9,364 bases of DNA from Candidatus Mediterraneibacter gallistercoris (GTDB lineage: Bacteria; Bacillota_A; Clostridia; Lachnospirales; Lachnospiraceae): positions 1-9,364 of the forward strand of contig DWWI01000150.1 in NCBI GenBank assembly GCA_019119745.1, in the 5' to 3' direction. Positions 1 to 5,902 of the stretch are shown in pieces; the stretch's first letter is position 1; each line of letters starts with the position of its first letter. The position numbers were made by a program, and so were the translations under genes. The notes beneath the pieces were generated by a model. That model worked only from the letters and a program-made list of their open reading frames with translations. It was not told where the DNA came from and ran no database searches.

Positions 1-226
1 TATACACATGAGTCTGATTCTCCAGAGCCCACTGCGCTCCCATCCCCGCGCCTATGGCGATAGCGATAAAATAAACCGTCAGCGCAGCCGGAATAACAAA
101 GAACATAATGATTCCTCCGGCTTTCGTCCGCCTCGCGAATTCATTCAGCAGGATCAGCGCCGCCAGCACGCCCAGCATGGCGATCCATTGCGGTATGGCT
201 TCCGAACCGTAAACATGAAACAACAT
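1..226 (-). CDS. DUF5692-type membrane protein, N-terminal part only
   Basis: The gene is cut by the left edge of the window, and 75 codons are visible. The start is the ATG at 226-224, preceded by a good ribosome site (AGGGGGT at 234-240, 7-nt spacer). The protein opens MLFHVYGSEAIPQWIAMLGV, followed by a hydrophobic helix (about residues 12-28), a charged turn NEFARRTK (28-35) and a second hydrophobic helix (about 38-60). This pattern of aromatic N-terminus, NE-ARR-K turn and an 'IPAALT' segment matches my memory of the DUF5692 family, multi-pass membrane proteins of unknown function. It lies 43 nt downstream of hypA on the same strand, so it is probably the last or next gene of the same transcript, unless the hairpin at 250-267 ends transcription. 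A role in metal or small-molecule transport for the upstream genes is possible but not shown by the sequence. Family assignment is from memory of the consensus and is moderately sure. Confidence 0.7.
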   Translation of the reverse strand, partial: MLFHVYGSEAIPQWIAMLGVLAALILLNEFARRTKAGGIIMFFVIPAALTVYFIAIAIGAGMGAQWALENQTHVY

Positions 227-249
227 AAATATTACCCCCTTTTCTCTCC

Positions 250-267
250 GGCGGCGTCAAAGCCGCC
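250..267 (-). other. Small GC hairpin between hypA and the DUF5692 gene
   Basis: GGCGGC (250-255) and GCCGCC (262-267) form a perfect 6-bp inverted repeat around a 6-nt loop, just past the hypA stop codon. No T run follows on the minus strand (the next bases are GGAGAGAAAAGGGGG), so it is not a standard intrinsic terminator. It could weaken transcription into the next gene or protect the upstream mRNA end. Confidence 0.4.
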
Positions 268-269
268 TG

Positions 270-614
270 TTACTGTGCCTCAATCTCCCGAATATTGCAT
301 TCGTCCCCGGTCACCAGATAAGTCTCCCAGCTTCCGCAGTGCGGGCACTGCCGCCCGTACTCCACGGTAGGATATGTCTTCTCACAGGATTCGCAGTATG
401 TGACTGCCGGCATCATCTCAATCTTCATCTCCGCGTGTTCGATCAGCGGAAATTTCTTTCTGTAATACTGCCAGCAGTCCGTGAGATAATCCGGAACGAT
501 GGAACTCACTTCACCTACCTCCAGAGTGACAGAAGCGATTTCTCTTAAGTTATTTTCCGCCGCAACACTCTGCAGCGTCTTTGTAATATGTACTATAATT
601 CCTAATTCATGCAT
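270..614 (-). CDS. hypA: Hydrogenase/urease nickel metallochaperone HypA
   Basis: HypA is a small cytoplasmic protein that binds nickel at its N-terminus and a structural zinc in its C-terminal half, and hands nickel to the active site of a nickel enzyme (usually [NiFe]-hydrogenase, in some bacteria urease) together with HypB. The 114-residue product begins Met-His-Glu, whose His2 is the conserved nickel ligand. It has two zinc knuckle pairs, C74-x2-C77 and C90-x2-C93. The length matches the family (about 113-118). The reading frame is open farther upstream to a GTG at 656, but starting at the ATG at 614 restores the required MHE N-terminus and has a purine-rich AGAAGA site just upstream. The gene follows the large oxidoreductase by 46 nt on the same strand and is separated from hypB by that gene, whereas hypA and hypB are often adjacent. 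No hypCDEF or hydrogenase gene is seen, so the client enzyme is unknown. Confidence 0.95.
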   Translation of the reverse strand: MHELGIIVHITKTLQSVAAENNLREIASVTLEVGEVSSIVPDYLTDCWQYYRKKFPLIEHAEMKIEMMPAVTYCESCEKTYPTVEYGRQCPHCGSWETYLVTGDECNIREIEAQ

Positions 615-660
615 GTTTTCTTCTGATAGTCCGCCTTTGCTTCTGCACTGCGGCACTATT

Positions 661-3423
661 CTATTTCTTCATCTTGATCTTTATGGCACGTTTGACCGCA
701 TAGGGAAGGATCCCCTTCAGCTTGTCCTCAGCTTTCCGCATCGTGCTCATCTCCGGCAGGTCCCGGCTTAAATGAATGGCGTCGAACTCGCATCTCGTCG
801 TACACAGGCCGCAGCCGATACACTTGTTCTCATCTACGATCGTCGCACCGCACCCGAGGCATCTGGCCGCCTCCGTTTTTACCTGCTCCTCTGTAAATGT
901 AGAACGCAGGTCGCGGAAACTCTCTTTTGCAACGCCCGCTTTCTTTCCCGGGATCTGGCGTTTTGCGTTGTCGAACTCTTCTATTATGGCACTGTCCTTA
1001 TCCAGCTCAATGAACTGCCGCAGGTCGCGTCCCAGAGTCAGGGAATGCCCCTCATGGACAAAGCGGTGGATGGACTCGCAGCCCTGTTTTCCGGCCGCGA
1101 TGGCATCGATGGCAAATTTCGGTCCTGTATACACGTCACCGCCCACAAAGATGTCCGGTTCTTTCGTCTGATATGTTACCGGATCTGCTTTTGCCGTACC
1201 GTTGGGGTTGAATTCTACCGCCGTATCTTTCAACAGTTCTCCCCAGCCGATGGACTGTCCGATGGAGAGGAGCACATTCTCGCACTCCACTGTGATGCAG
1301 TCGTCTTCGTCATATACAGGTTCAAATTTCCCTTCCGAATTAAACACAGAAACGCATTTCTTCAGGATAATCCCCTTTACCTTTCCATTATCTGCAAGAA
1401 TCTCTTTCGGCCCCCAGCCGTTCCATACCACGATGCCTTCTTCACGTGCTTCAGCCACTTCATCCGCAGCAGCCGGCATCTCCGCCAGAGACTCCAGACA
1501 GTACATGCTCACACTCTCAGATCCGGAACGGAGAGCCGTCCTTGCCACGTCGATCGCTACATTTCCGCCGCCAATCACGACAGTCCGTCCGGAAAGGCTT
1601 ACATCAGCGGGCAGCATTTCGTATTCCGGCGTTTTTTCACTGTCCGGTCTCCCGGCACTGTCAGCAGACATGACGGCTTCTTCCGCAAGATTGACCTTCC
1701 GCAGGAACTCCACTCCCGTCCGGACGCCTTCTGCTTCCTCTCCGGGAACGCCTGCCATTCTTCCGCCCTGCGCGCCTACAGCCACATAGAATGCTTTGTA
1801 TCCTTCTGCCCTGAGCTCCGGAATCGTAACATCTTTCCCAACTTCCACGCCGCACCGGAACTCCACGTCCATCTGCCGGAGCACGTCGATCTCTGCCTCA
1901 ATGACTGATTTCTCCAGCCGGAAAGACGGGATCCCGTTGAGCAGCATACCTCCCGGTCTTTTCTCTTTTTCAAATACCGTCACCGGATATCCTTTTGTTC
2001 TGAGATAATATGCCGCCGACATTCCCGCCGGACCTGCCCCGATGACCGCGATCTTCTGTTCAAACTGTTTTCCTTCATGATTTTCGCAGAGCGGAACATA
2101 GCGGTGCTCCTCATGGAGCTCTTTCTCGGCGATAAACTTCTTGATCTCATCGATGGCAACCGCCTTATCCACAGTTCCTCTCGTACAGGCGTCCTCGCAT
2201 CGGCGGTTGCAGATTGCGCCGCACACGGCCGGAAACGGGTTATCCTGTTTGATCAGCTTCAGGGCATCCATATATCTGCCTTCCGCTGCCATCTTAATGT
2301 ATCCCTGTACTGCAAGGTGAGCCGGACAGGCCGTCTTGCACGGCGACGTCCCCGTCTCGTAGCAGTTGATCTTGGCATGATCCTTATAATCCGGATCCCA
2401 CTTGTCTCTTCCCCACTTTTCCGCATCCGGGAGCAGCGCTTTCGGGTATTTAATCTCTCCGTGCTTTGTGCACAGCTTCTGTCCCAGTTTCGCCGCGCCT
2501 ACAGGACAGACCTCAACGCATTTCCCGCAGGCAACGCATTTTTCTTTCTCTACATGCGCCCTGTATGCAGAGCGGGACATATTCGGAGTATTGAAAAGCT
2601 GCGACGTCCTCAGGCCGTTACACACACCGGGCGCACAGTTGCAGATGGCAAATATCTTATCCTCACCGTCAATGTTGGTAATCTGGTGTACAAAACCATT
2701 TCGCTCGGCCCGTTCCAGTATCTCCATTACTTCGTCAAAATCTATGTACCGACCTTTGCCTGTCTCGACGAGATAATCTGCCATATCACCCACACCGATG
2801 CACAGATCTCCCTCGATCTCTCCGCATCCCTCGCCGCGGATCCTCTGCTGCCGGCGGCAGGAGCAGGCACCCACTGCATACTTGTCCTGATATTTCTTCA
2901 GCCAGTGCGAAATATGCTCTACGCTTGCAGACTGCTGATGCGCCGGGATTGCCTTCTCAACCGGAATCACGTGCATACCGATGCCGGAACCTCCGGGCGG
3001 CACCATGGGAGTCACTTTCTCAAGAGGCAGCCGGGACATATTTTCAAAAAAGTCAGCAAGTATCGGATGTTCCTCACACTGCTTCTTGTTCATTACCATG
3101 AACTCCGCACAGCCAGGGACAAACATGGGCAGTACATACTGTTTGTGCCGGTCTTCATTTTCCCAGTTGTACTCAATCATACCGATGACGGCCATCTCAT
3201 CGAGGAGCTGCTGCACTCTCTCCTTATCCTTTCCCGACTTCTTCGCGATCTGCTCCACTGTCATCGGTTTCCTGACTTTCATGGACAGACATACTTCCGC
3301 CATCTCATCAGTGAGCACTTCCGCCAGTCCCCAGTACTCGGGGTCGTCCACCGTTACCTTGTGTCCGATGCGGTCCGTGATCATCTGCCCCAGTTTCAGG
3401 ATCAGCTTTCTTTCTTCACTCAT
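661..3423 (-). CDS. Multidomain Fe-S/FAD/NAD(P) oxidoreductase (AegA/GltD-like, ferredoxin-fused)
   Basis: This is a 920-residue cytoplasmic flavoprotein likely to move electrons between NAD(P)H and ferredoxin-like partners. Domains in order: a winged-helix-like segment (about 50-90, MTVEQIAKKSGKDKERVQQL); a cysteine-rich part with C187, C189, C200, C208, C261, C263 and C268; a ferredoxin motif C296-x2-C299-x2-C302-x3-C306; a GltD-type N-terminal Fe-S domain (about 354-435, including C362, C366, C401, C405, C409, C413); FAD-binding GAGPAG at 462-467; a nucleotide-binding GGGNVA at 618-623; a second FAD segment GGDVYTGPKFAIDAI (761-775); and a C-terminal ferredoxin region with C855, C858 and C868-x2-C871-x2-C874-x3-C878. 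The last three parts match the glutamate synthase small subunit/AegA family. The start has GGAGG seven bases upstream and overlaps the hypB stop by 4 nt (ATGA). No GltB-like large subunit is adjacent, so glutamate synthase is unlikely. The physiological electron partner is not shown. Confidence 0.9.
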   Translation of the reverse strand: MSEERKLILKLGQMITDRIGHKVTVDDPEYWGLAEVLTDEMAEVCLSMKVRKPMTVEQIAKKSGKDKERVQQLLDEMAVIGMIEYNWENEDRHKQYVLPMFVPGCAEFMVMNKKQCEEHPILADFFENMSRLPLEKVTPMVPPGGSGIGMHVIPVEKAIPAHQQSASVEHISHWLKKYQDKYAVGACSCRRQQRIRGEGCGEIEGDLCIGVGDMADYLVETGKGRYIDFDEVMEILERAERNGFVHQITNIDGEDKIFAICNCAPGVCNGLRTSQLFNTPNMSRSAYRAHVEKEKCVACGKCVEVCPVGAAKLGQKLCTKHGEIKYPKALLPDAEKWGRDKWDPDYKDHAKINCYETGTSPCKTACPAHLAVQGYIKMAAEGRYMDALKLIKQDNPFPAVCGAICNRRCEDACTRGTVDKAVAIDEIKKFIAEKELHEEHRYVPLCENHEGKQFEQKIAVIGAGPAGMSAAYYLRTKGYPVTVFEKEKRPGGMLLNGIPSFRLEKSVIEAEIDVLRQMDVEFRCGVEVGKDVTIPELRAEGYKAFYVAVGAQGGRMAGVPGEEAEGVRTGVEFLRKVNLAEEAVMSADSAGRPDSEKTPEYEMLPADVSLSGRTVVIGGGNVAIDVARTALRSGSESVSMYCLESLAEMPAAADEVAEAREEGIVVWNGWGPKEILADNGKVKGIILKKCVSVFNSEGKFEPVYDEDDCITVECENVLLSIGQSIGWGELLKDTAVEFNPNGTAKADPVTYQTKEPDIFVGGDVYTGPKFAIDAIAAGKQGCESIHRFVHEGHSLTLGRDLRQFIELDKDSAIIEEFDNAKRQIPGKKAGVAKESFRDLRSTFTEEQVKTEAARCLGCGATIVDENKCIGCGLCTTRCEFDAIHLSRDLPEMSTMRKAEDKLKGILPYAVKRAIKIKMKK

Positions 3424-4091
3424 TTACCCGCCTCCTTCCATTCTTTTACCTGTTCTCTTATCCATCCGTACCATTCATCCATTCCTTCGCCTGTCTTCGC
3501 CGAGATCGGAATGATCTTCATATCCGGATTCAGCCGCAGCACCCGCTCTCTGCATGCATCGAAATCAAAATCAAAGCAGGACAGGGCGTCGATCTTATTG
3601 ATCAGCAGACAGTGGGATACCTGAAACATCAGCGGATACTTCAATGGTTTATCGTCTCCCTCCGGCACGCTCAGGATCATGACATTCTTTACCGCCCCCG
3701 TGTCAAACTCCGCCGGACATACAAGATTGCCCACATTTTCCAGTATGGCAAGATCGATATCTTCCGTCCCCAGTTCTTCCAGTCCCTGCCTTGTCATATC
3801 CGCATCCAAATGGCACATGCCGCCGGTATGTAACTGGATCACTTTCGCACCCGTTTCACTGATGGCGTCCGCATCCACAGCACTGTCGATATCCGCCTCC
3901 ATAACGCCGATCCGCATCTCATTTTTTAACGCATCAATGGTTCTCTTAAGAGTCGTTGTCTTCCCGCCGCCGGGGGATGACATGAGATTTATGAGAAATG
4001 TTCCGTCCGCTTTCAGTTCCTCTCTTACTTTCTCCGCCTCCTGATCATTGTCGTCAAAGATTCTTTTCTTGATCTCATATACTTTGTACAT
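3420..4091 (-). CDS. hypB: Nickel-insertion GTPase HypB
   Basis: HypB is a SIMIBI-class GTPase that dimerises on binding GTP and metal and passes nickel to HypA or to the client enzyme. The 223-residue product has a P-loop SSPGGGKTT (38-46), the metal-site motif C93-H94 within GGMCHLDA, a further conserved Cys in NLVCPAEFD (C125), the guanine-specificity motif NKID (165-168) and SAKTGEG (197-203). It lacks the N-terminal CxxCGC high-affinity nickel motif and the His-rich stretch seen in some HypB proteins, so it belongs to the short, low-storage type. The ATG at 4091 has AGGAG at 4099-4103 with a 7-nt spacer. The gene starts inside the last codons of the TetR gene (17-nt overlap) and its stop overlaps the next start (ATGA), so expression is probably coupled to both neighbours. 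Ras-like or CooC-type ATPases were considered but lack the CH metal motif. Confidence 0.95.
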   Translation of the reverse strand: MYKVYEIKKRIFDDNDQEAEKVREELKADGTFLINLMSSPGGGKTTTLKRTIDALKNEMRIGVMEADIDSAVDADAISETGAKVIQLHTGGMCHLDADMTRQGLEELGTEDIDLAILENVGNLVCPAEFDTGAVKNVMILSVPEGDDKPLKYPLMFQVSHCLLINKIDALSCFDFDFDACRERVLRLNPDMKIIPISAKTGEGMDEWYGWIREQVKEWKEAGK

Positions 4092-4749
4092 TGTTCCGCT
4101 CCTCTCCTGCCAGTCCTCTGATCAGCAGCTTTATGGCAATCTTCACCTGAAGGATCAGCTCCACCTTGCTGTCCAGCTCAAACATGCTTCCGTTCCACGC
4201 GAACCGCTTCATCACTCCGAAAGCCGTATGCGCAAGGGAATAACACACTTCATTCGGCGACCACTCGAAAAAAAGCGTACCGTCCTGCAGCCCTTTCTCC
4301 AGTGCGTCCGTTACTCTCGGTTTCAGGCTCATAATGCTCTCTTCGTACTCGGCAAGCCGTTCCATGTCAATCTTATACCTGCGCACAAATACTTCAAATT
4401 CCTGCAGATATTTGAGGAAGCCTCTTTCCTGCTCAAATATCACGACCAGAGCATCCATAATACACTCAAGCTGTTCCCGCCCGGTCATATCAGAATAGCC
4501 TTTTATCTCCGTGACATTCAAATATTTTCCCGCAATCTTCCTCCAGTAGGCTGCACCGCTCTGGATCGCAAGCCGGGCTTTTGTCTCATAATAGCGGTAG
4601 ATCGTAGCGCTTCCGACTCCCGCCCGCTCCGCGATCTCATCAATTGACGTCTCTTCCAGCCCTTTGTCACAGAAAAGTTCCATCGCCGCTTCAAGAATCT
4701 TCTGCGCACGGTACTGTGTCCTGCGCATCCGCGCTGCAGACTCTCTCAT
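4075..4749 (-). CDS. TetR/AcrR-family transcriptional regulator
   Basis: The product is a 224-residue helical regulator. Residues 15-60 form the family's DNA-binding domain: an ILEAAMELFCDKGLEETS first helix region, then the helix-turn-helix IDEIAERAGVGSATIYRYYETK (about 36-57) with the typical YRYY ending. The rest (about 65-215) is a helical ligand/dimer domain without a recognised ligand signature. The reading frame extends to a TTG at 4767, but the ATG at 4749 is preceded by GGAAGGAG with an 8-nt spacer, so that start is chosen. The gene is first in the predicted operon and overlaps hypB by 17 nt. A 17-bp palindrome overlaps its likely -10 box, which suggests self-repression and control of the downstream hyp/oxidoreductase genes. 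The inducer is unknown; nickel or a redox substrate are only guesses from neighbours. Confidence 0.93.
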   Translation of the reverse strand: MRESAARMRRTQYRAQKILEAAMELFCDKGLEETSIDEIAERAGVGSATIYRYYETKARLAIQSGAAYWRKIAGKYLNVTEIKGYSDMTGREQLECIMDALVVIFEQERGFLKYLQEFEVFVRRYKIDMERLAEYEESIMSLKPRVTDALEKGLQDGTLFFEWSPNEVCYSLAHTAFGVMKRFAWNGSMFELDSKVELILQVKIAIKLLIRGLAGEERNNVQSI

Positions 4750-4757
4750 TTTCTGTA

Positions 4758-4765
4758 CTCCTTCC
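4758..4765 (-). promoter_or_regulatory. Ribosome binding site fixing the TetR start
   Basis: The minus strand reads GGAAGGAG here, 8 nt before the ATG at 4749. This near-perfect Shine-Dalgarno favours that ATG over the in-frame TTG at 4767, which would place the site inside the coding sequence. Confidence 0.8.
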
Positions 4766-4777
4766 AAAGTTTGCTTC

Positions 4778-4794
4778 TGATAGTTATACTATCA
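4778..4794 (-). promoter_or_regulatory. Probable operator for the TetR-family regulator
   Basis: TGATAGTTATACTATCA is a perfect 7-bp inverted repeat around a 3-nt centre. It lies 28 nt upstream of the regulator's start codon and overlaps the predicted -10 box (4786-4791). Its size and position fit a TetR-dimer operator acting by blocking RNA polymerase. Binding is inferred, not shown. Confidence 0.65.
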
Positions 4795-4814
4795 TATTTG
4801 TGTATATCAGGCAA
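4786..4814 (-). promoter_or_regulatory. Predicted promoter of the TetR-hyp operon
   Basis: On the minus strand, TTGCCT (4809-4814) and TAGTAT (4786-4791) are separated by exactly 17 nt, a fair match to the sigma-A consensus. Transcription would start about 25-30 nt before the regulator's ATG. The -10 match is only 4 of 6, so the exact position is uncertain. Confidence 0.5.
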
Positions 4815-4828
4815 TATTTCAGAAATAT
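4814..4828. repeat. Second AT-rich palindrome upstream of the TetR promoter
   Basis: ATATTTCAGAAATAT is a perfect 7-bp inverted repeat with a single central base, touching the predicted -35 box. It could be a binding site for another regulator. It could also be chance in AT-rich DNA. It is unlike the 4778-4794 palindrome in sequence. No clear terminator for the upstream yitT-type gene is visible in 4795-4860. Confidence 0.35.
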
Positions 4829-4860
4829 ATCTTTACTTTTTGTGAATTATTATAACTTTT

Positions 4861-5751
4861 TTATTTTATCTCACGCTTAAATCCTTCGCCAAACACCTCG
4901 CTTGTCTCAGTAAACATTAAAAAAGCCTGAGCATCTGTCTCCTGTACAGCGCTTTTGACCAGATATGCCTCCGCCTTAGAGCATGCGCAGAGAAGCACAT
5001 CCCTGTGCATTCTCGTATAGCCGCCGGATGCCGGGATCGTAGTAACGCCGCGCCTTACATTTTCACCGATTTTAACTGCAATCTCTTCTCCTTTTTCCGT
5101 TATAATGATCGCCAGCGTCCCGGCGCCCGTACCATACAGGATCTTATCAATCACAATAGTAGAAACTCCAGTGGACGCTACTCCGTAAAGCACGGCATCG
5201 ATATCTCCGAATACCGGCCAGCCGAGCAGTATGACCACAAGATCTATAAGAAGCGTGATCACGCCCATCGTCATGTGCGGCTTTTTCTTCTTGATCGTCA
5301 GAGCAAGAAAGTCGATTCCTCCCGACGATGAACCACGTATATAGAAGAGCGCCATCCCGGCTCCCATAAAAACACCGGAACAGAGTGCAGCCATCAGCCG
5401 GCTGCCCGTATACATAGGTATATAAGGAAATATTACATCAAGAAACAGCGAAGAGATCACCATTGTCTTCGCGCTTTTGAGCAGAAGCTGCCGTCCGACA
5501 GCTTTATAGCTGATAATAACAAGGGGTATATTAAACAGAAGTGTTACCGTCCCCACGGGCAGCCCCAGAAGATAATTCAGAATCAGCGCCAGGCCGGATA
5601 CACCGCCGGGCGCAAATCCTGCATTGCCTGCAAAGGTATAAATGCCGGCAGCATAGAGTATACTGCCGGCAATATCATAGAGAAGATCCCATAGCAGGAT
5701 CTTATGATCAAATTTTCTATTTAATTTAGGAAGTGTTTTCTTATCATTCAT
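4861..5751 (-). CDS. YitT-family integral membrane protein
   Basis: The 296-residue product has a short charged N-terminus and then about six hydrophobic segments (about 23-43, 50-64, 67-83, 95-112, 119-138, 162-203). These carry the family signatures FAPGGVSGLALI (46-57) and GSSSGGIDFLA (140-150). A soluble C-terminal domain follows (about 212-290, with TEKGEEI and RRGVTTIPASGGYT), matching the DUF2179 domain found in YitT proteins. The length fits the family (about 280-290). YitT proteins are common in Firmicutes, usually in several copies; their function is not settled, and a transport role is often assumed. The start at 5751 has only a weak upstream ribosome site (AGGTG, about 10 nt away), but no better start is available in frame. 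It is divergent from the sigma-factor gene, and transcription could read on into the TetR operon because no terminator is evident. Confidence 0.92.
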   Translation of the reverse strand: MNDKKTLPKLNRKFDHKILLWDLLYDIAGSILYAAGIYTFAGNAGFAPGGVSGLALILNYLLGLPVGTVTLLFNIPLVIISYKAVGRQLLLKSAKTMVISSLFLDVIFPYIPMYTGSRLMAALCSGVFMGAGMALFYIRGSSSGGIDFLALTIKKKKPHMTMGVITLLIDLVVILLGWPVFGDIDAVLYGVASTGVSTIVIDKILYGTGAGTLAIIITEKGEEIAVKIGENVRRGVTTIPASGGYTRMHRDVLLCACSKAEAYLVKSAVQETDAQAFLMFTETSEVFGEGFKREIK

Positions 5752-5773
5752 TTCACATACACACCTGCCGCTC

Positions 5774-5803
5774 TGTATCAGTGCCCGATATATGCCGGAT
5801 ACA
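5774..5803. repeat. Inverted repeat in the yitT/sigma intergenic region
   Basis: TGTATC (5774-5779) and GATACA (5798-5803) are perfect 6-bp arms 18 nt apart. They lie 23-52 nt upstream of the YitT start codon, where its promoter or leader should be. This may be an operator or a leader hairpin. No convincing -35/-10 pair could be fixed in this 151-nt divergent spacer. Confidence 0.3.
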
Positions 5804-5858
5804 GGTATAGTATGTTCAGTCTTGAAAAAAATATTCTTATTTCAGATTTGCATCTTTT

Positions 5859-5873
5859 CTGTTCAAGAAACAG
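5859..5873 (+). repeat. Inverted repeat upstream of the sigma-factor gene
   Basis: CTGTT and AACAG flank CAAGA as a perfect 5-bp inverted repeat, 29 nt before the sigma-factor ATG. The TGTTCA at 5860-5865 also occurs at 5813-5818. AT-rich TATATATAG follows directly. It may be part of the sigma gene's own promoter or operator. No good sigma-A promoter with correct spacing was found here. Confidence 0.3.
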
Positions 5874-5887
5874 TATATATAGTTAAA

Positions 5888-5896
5888 GAGGAGGAG
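5888..5896 (+). promoter_or_regulatory. Ribosome binding site fixing the sigma-factor start
   Basis: GAGGAGGAG lies 6 nt before the ATG at 5903. It decides against the longer open frame that begins at 5792, whose first 37 codons would encode a non-conserved leader. Confidence 0.75.
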
Positions 5897-5902
5897 AAAG
5901 CC

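Noticed and set aside
8..370. Plus-strand open frame over the DUF5692 gene and the hypA end
   Set aside because: It crosses two minus-strand genes with good start sites and family motifs, and its own product is low-complexity and basic.
615..656. Upstream GTG start for hypA
   Set aside because: It would bury the conserved Met-His-Glu N-terminus, whose His binds nickel, behind 14 extra residues.
772..1908. Plus-strand open frame (378 codons) opposite the oxidoreductase gene
   Set aside because: Same reasons: wholly antisense to a conserved flavoprotein, with a cysteine- and arginine-rich composition typical of a shadow frame.
661..3423. Glutamate synthase small subunit (gltD)
   Set aside because: The GltD-like core is present, but the protein is about twice as long, has extra ferredoxin regions, and no large subunit gene is adjacent.
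2077..3624. Long plus-strand open frame (515 codons) opposite the oxidoreductase and hypB genes
   Set aside because: It is antisense to two well-supported genes, spans their junction, has no recognisable domain and no good ribosome site. Long antisense frames are common opposite GC-rich third positions.
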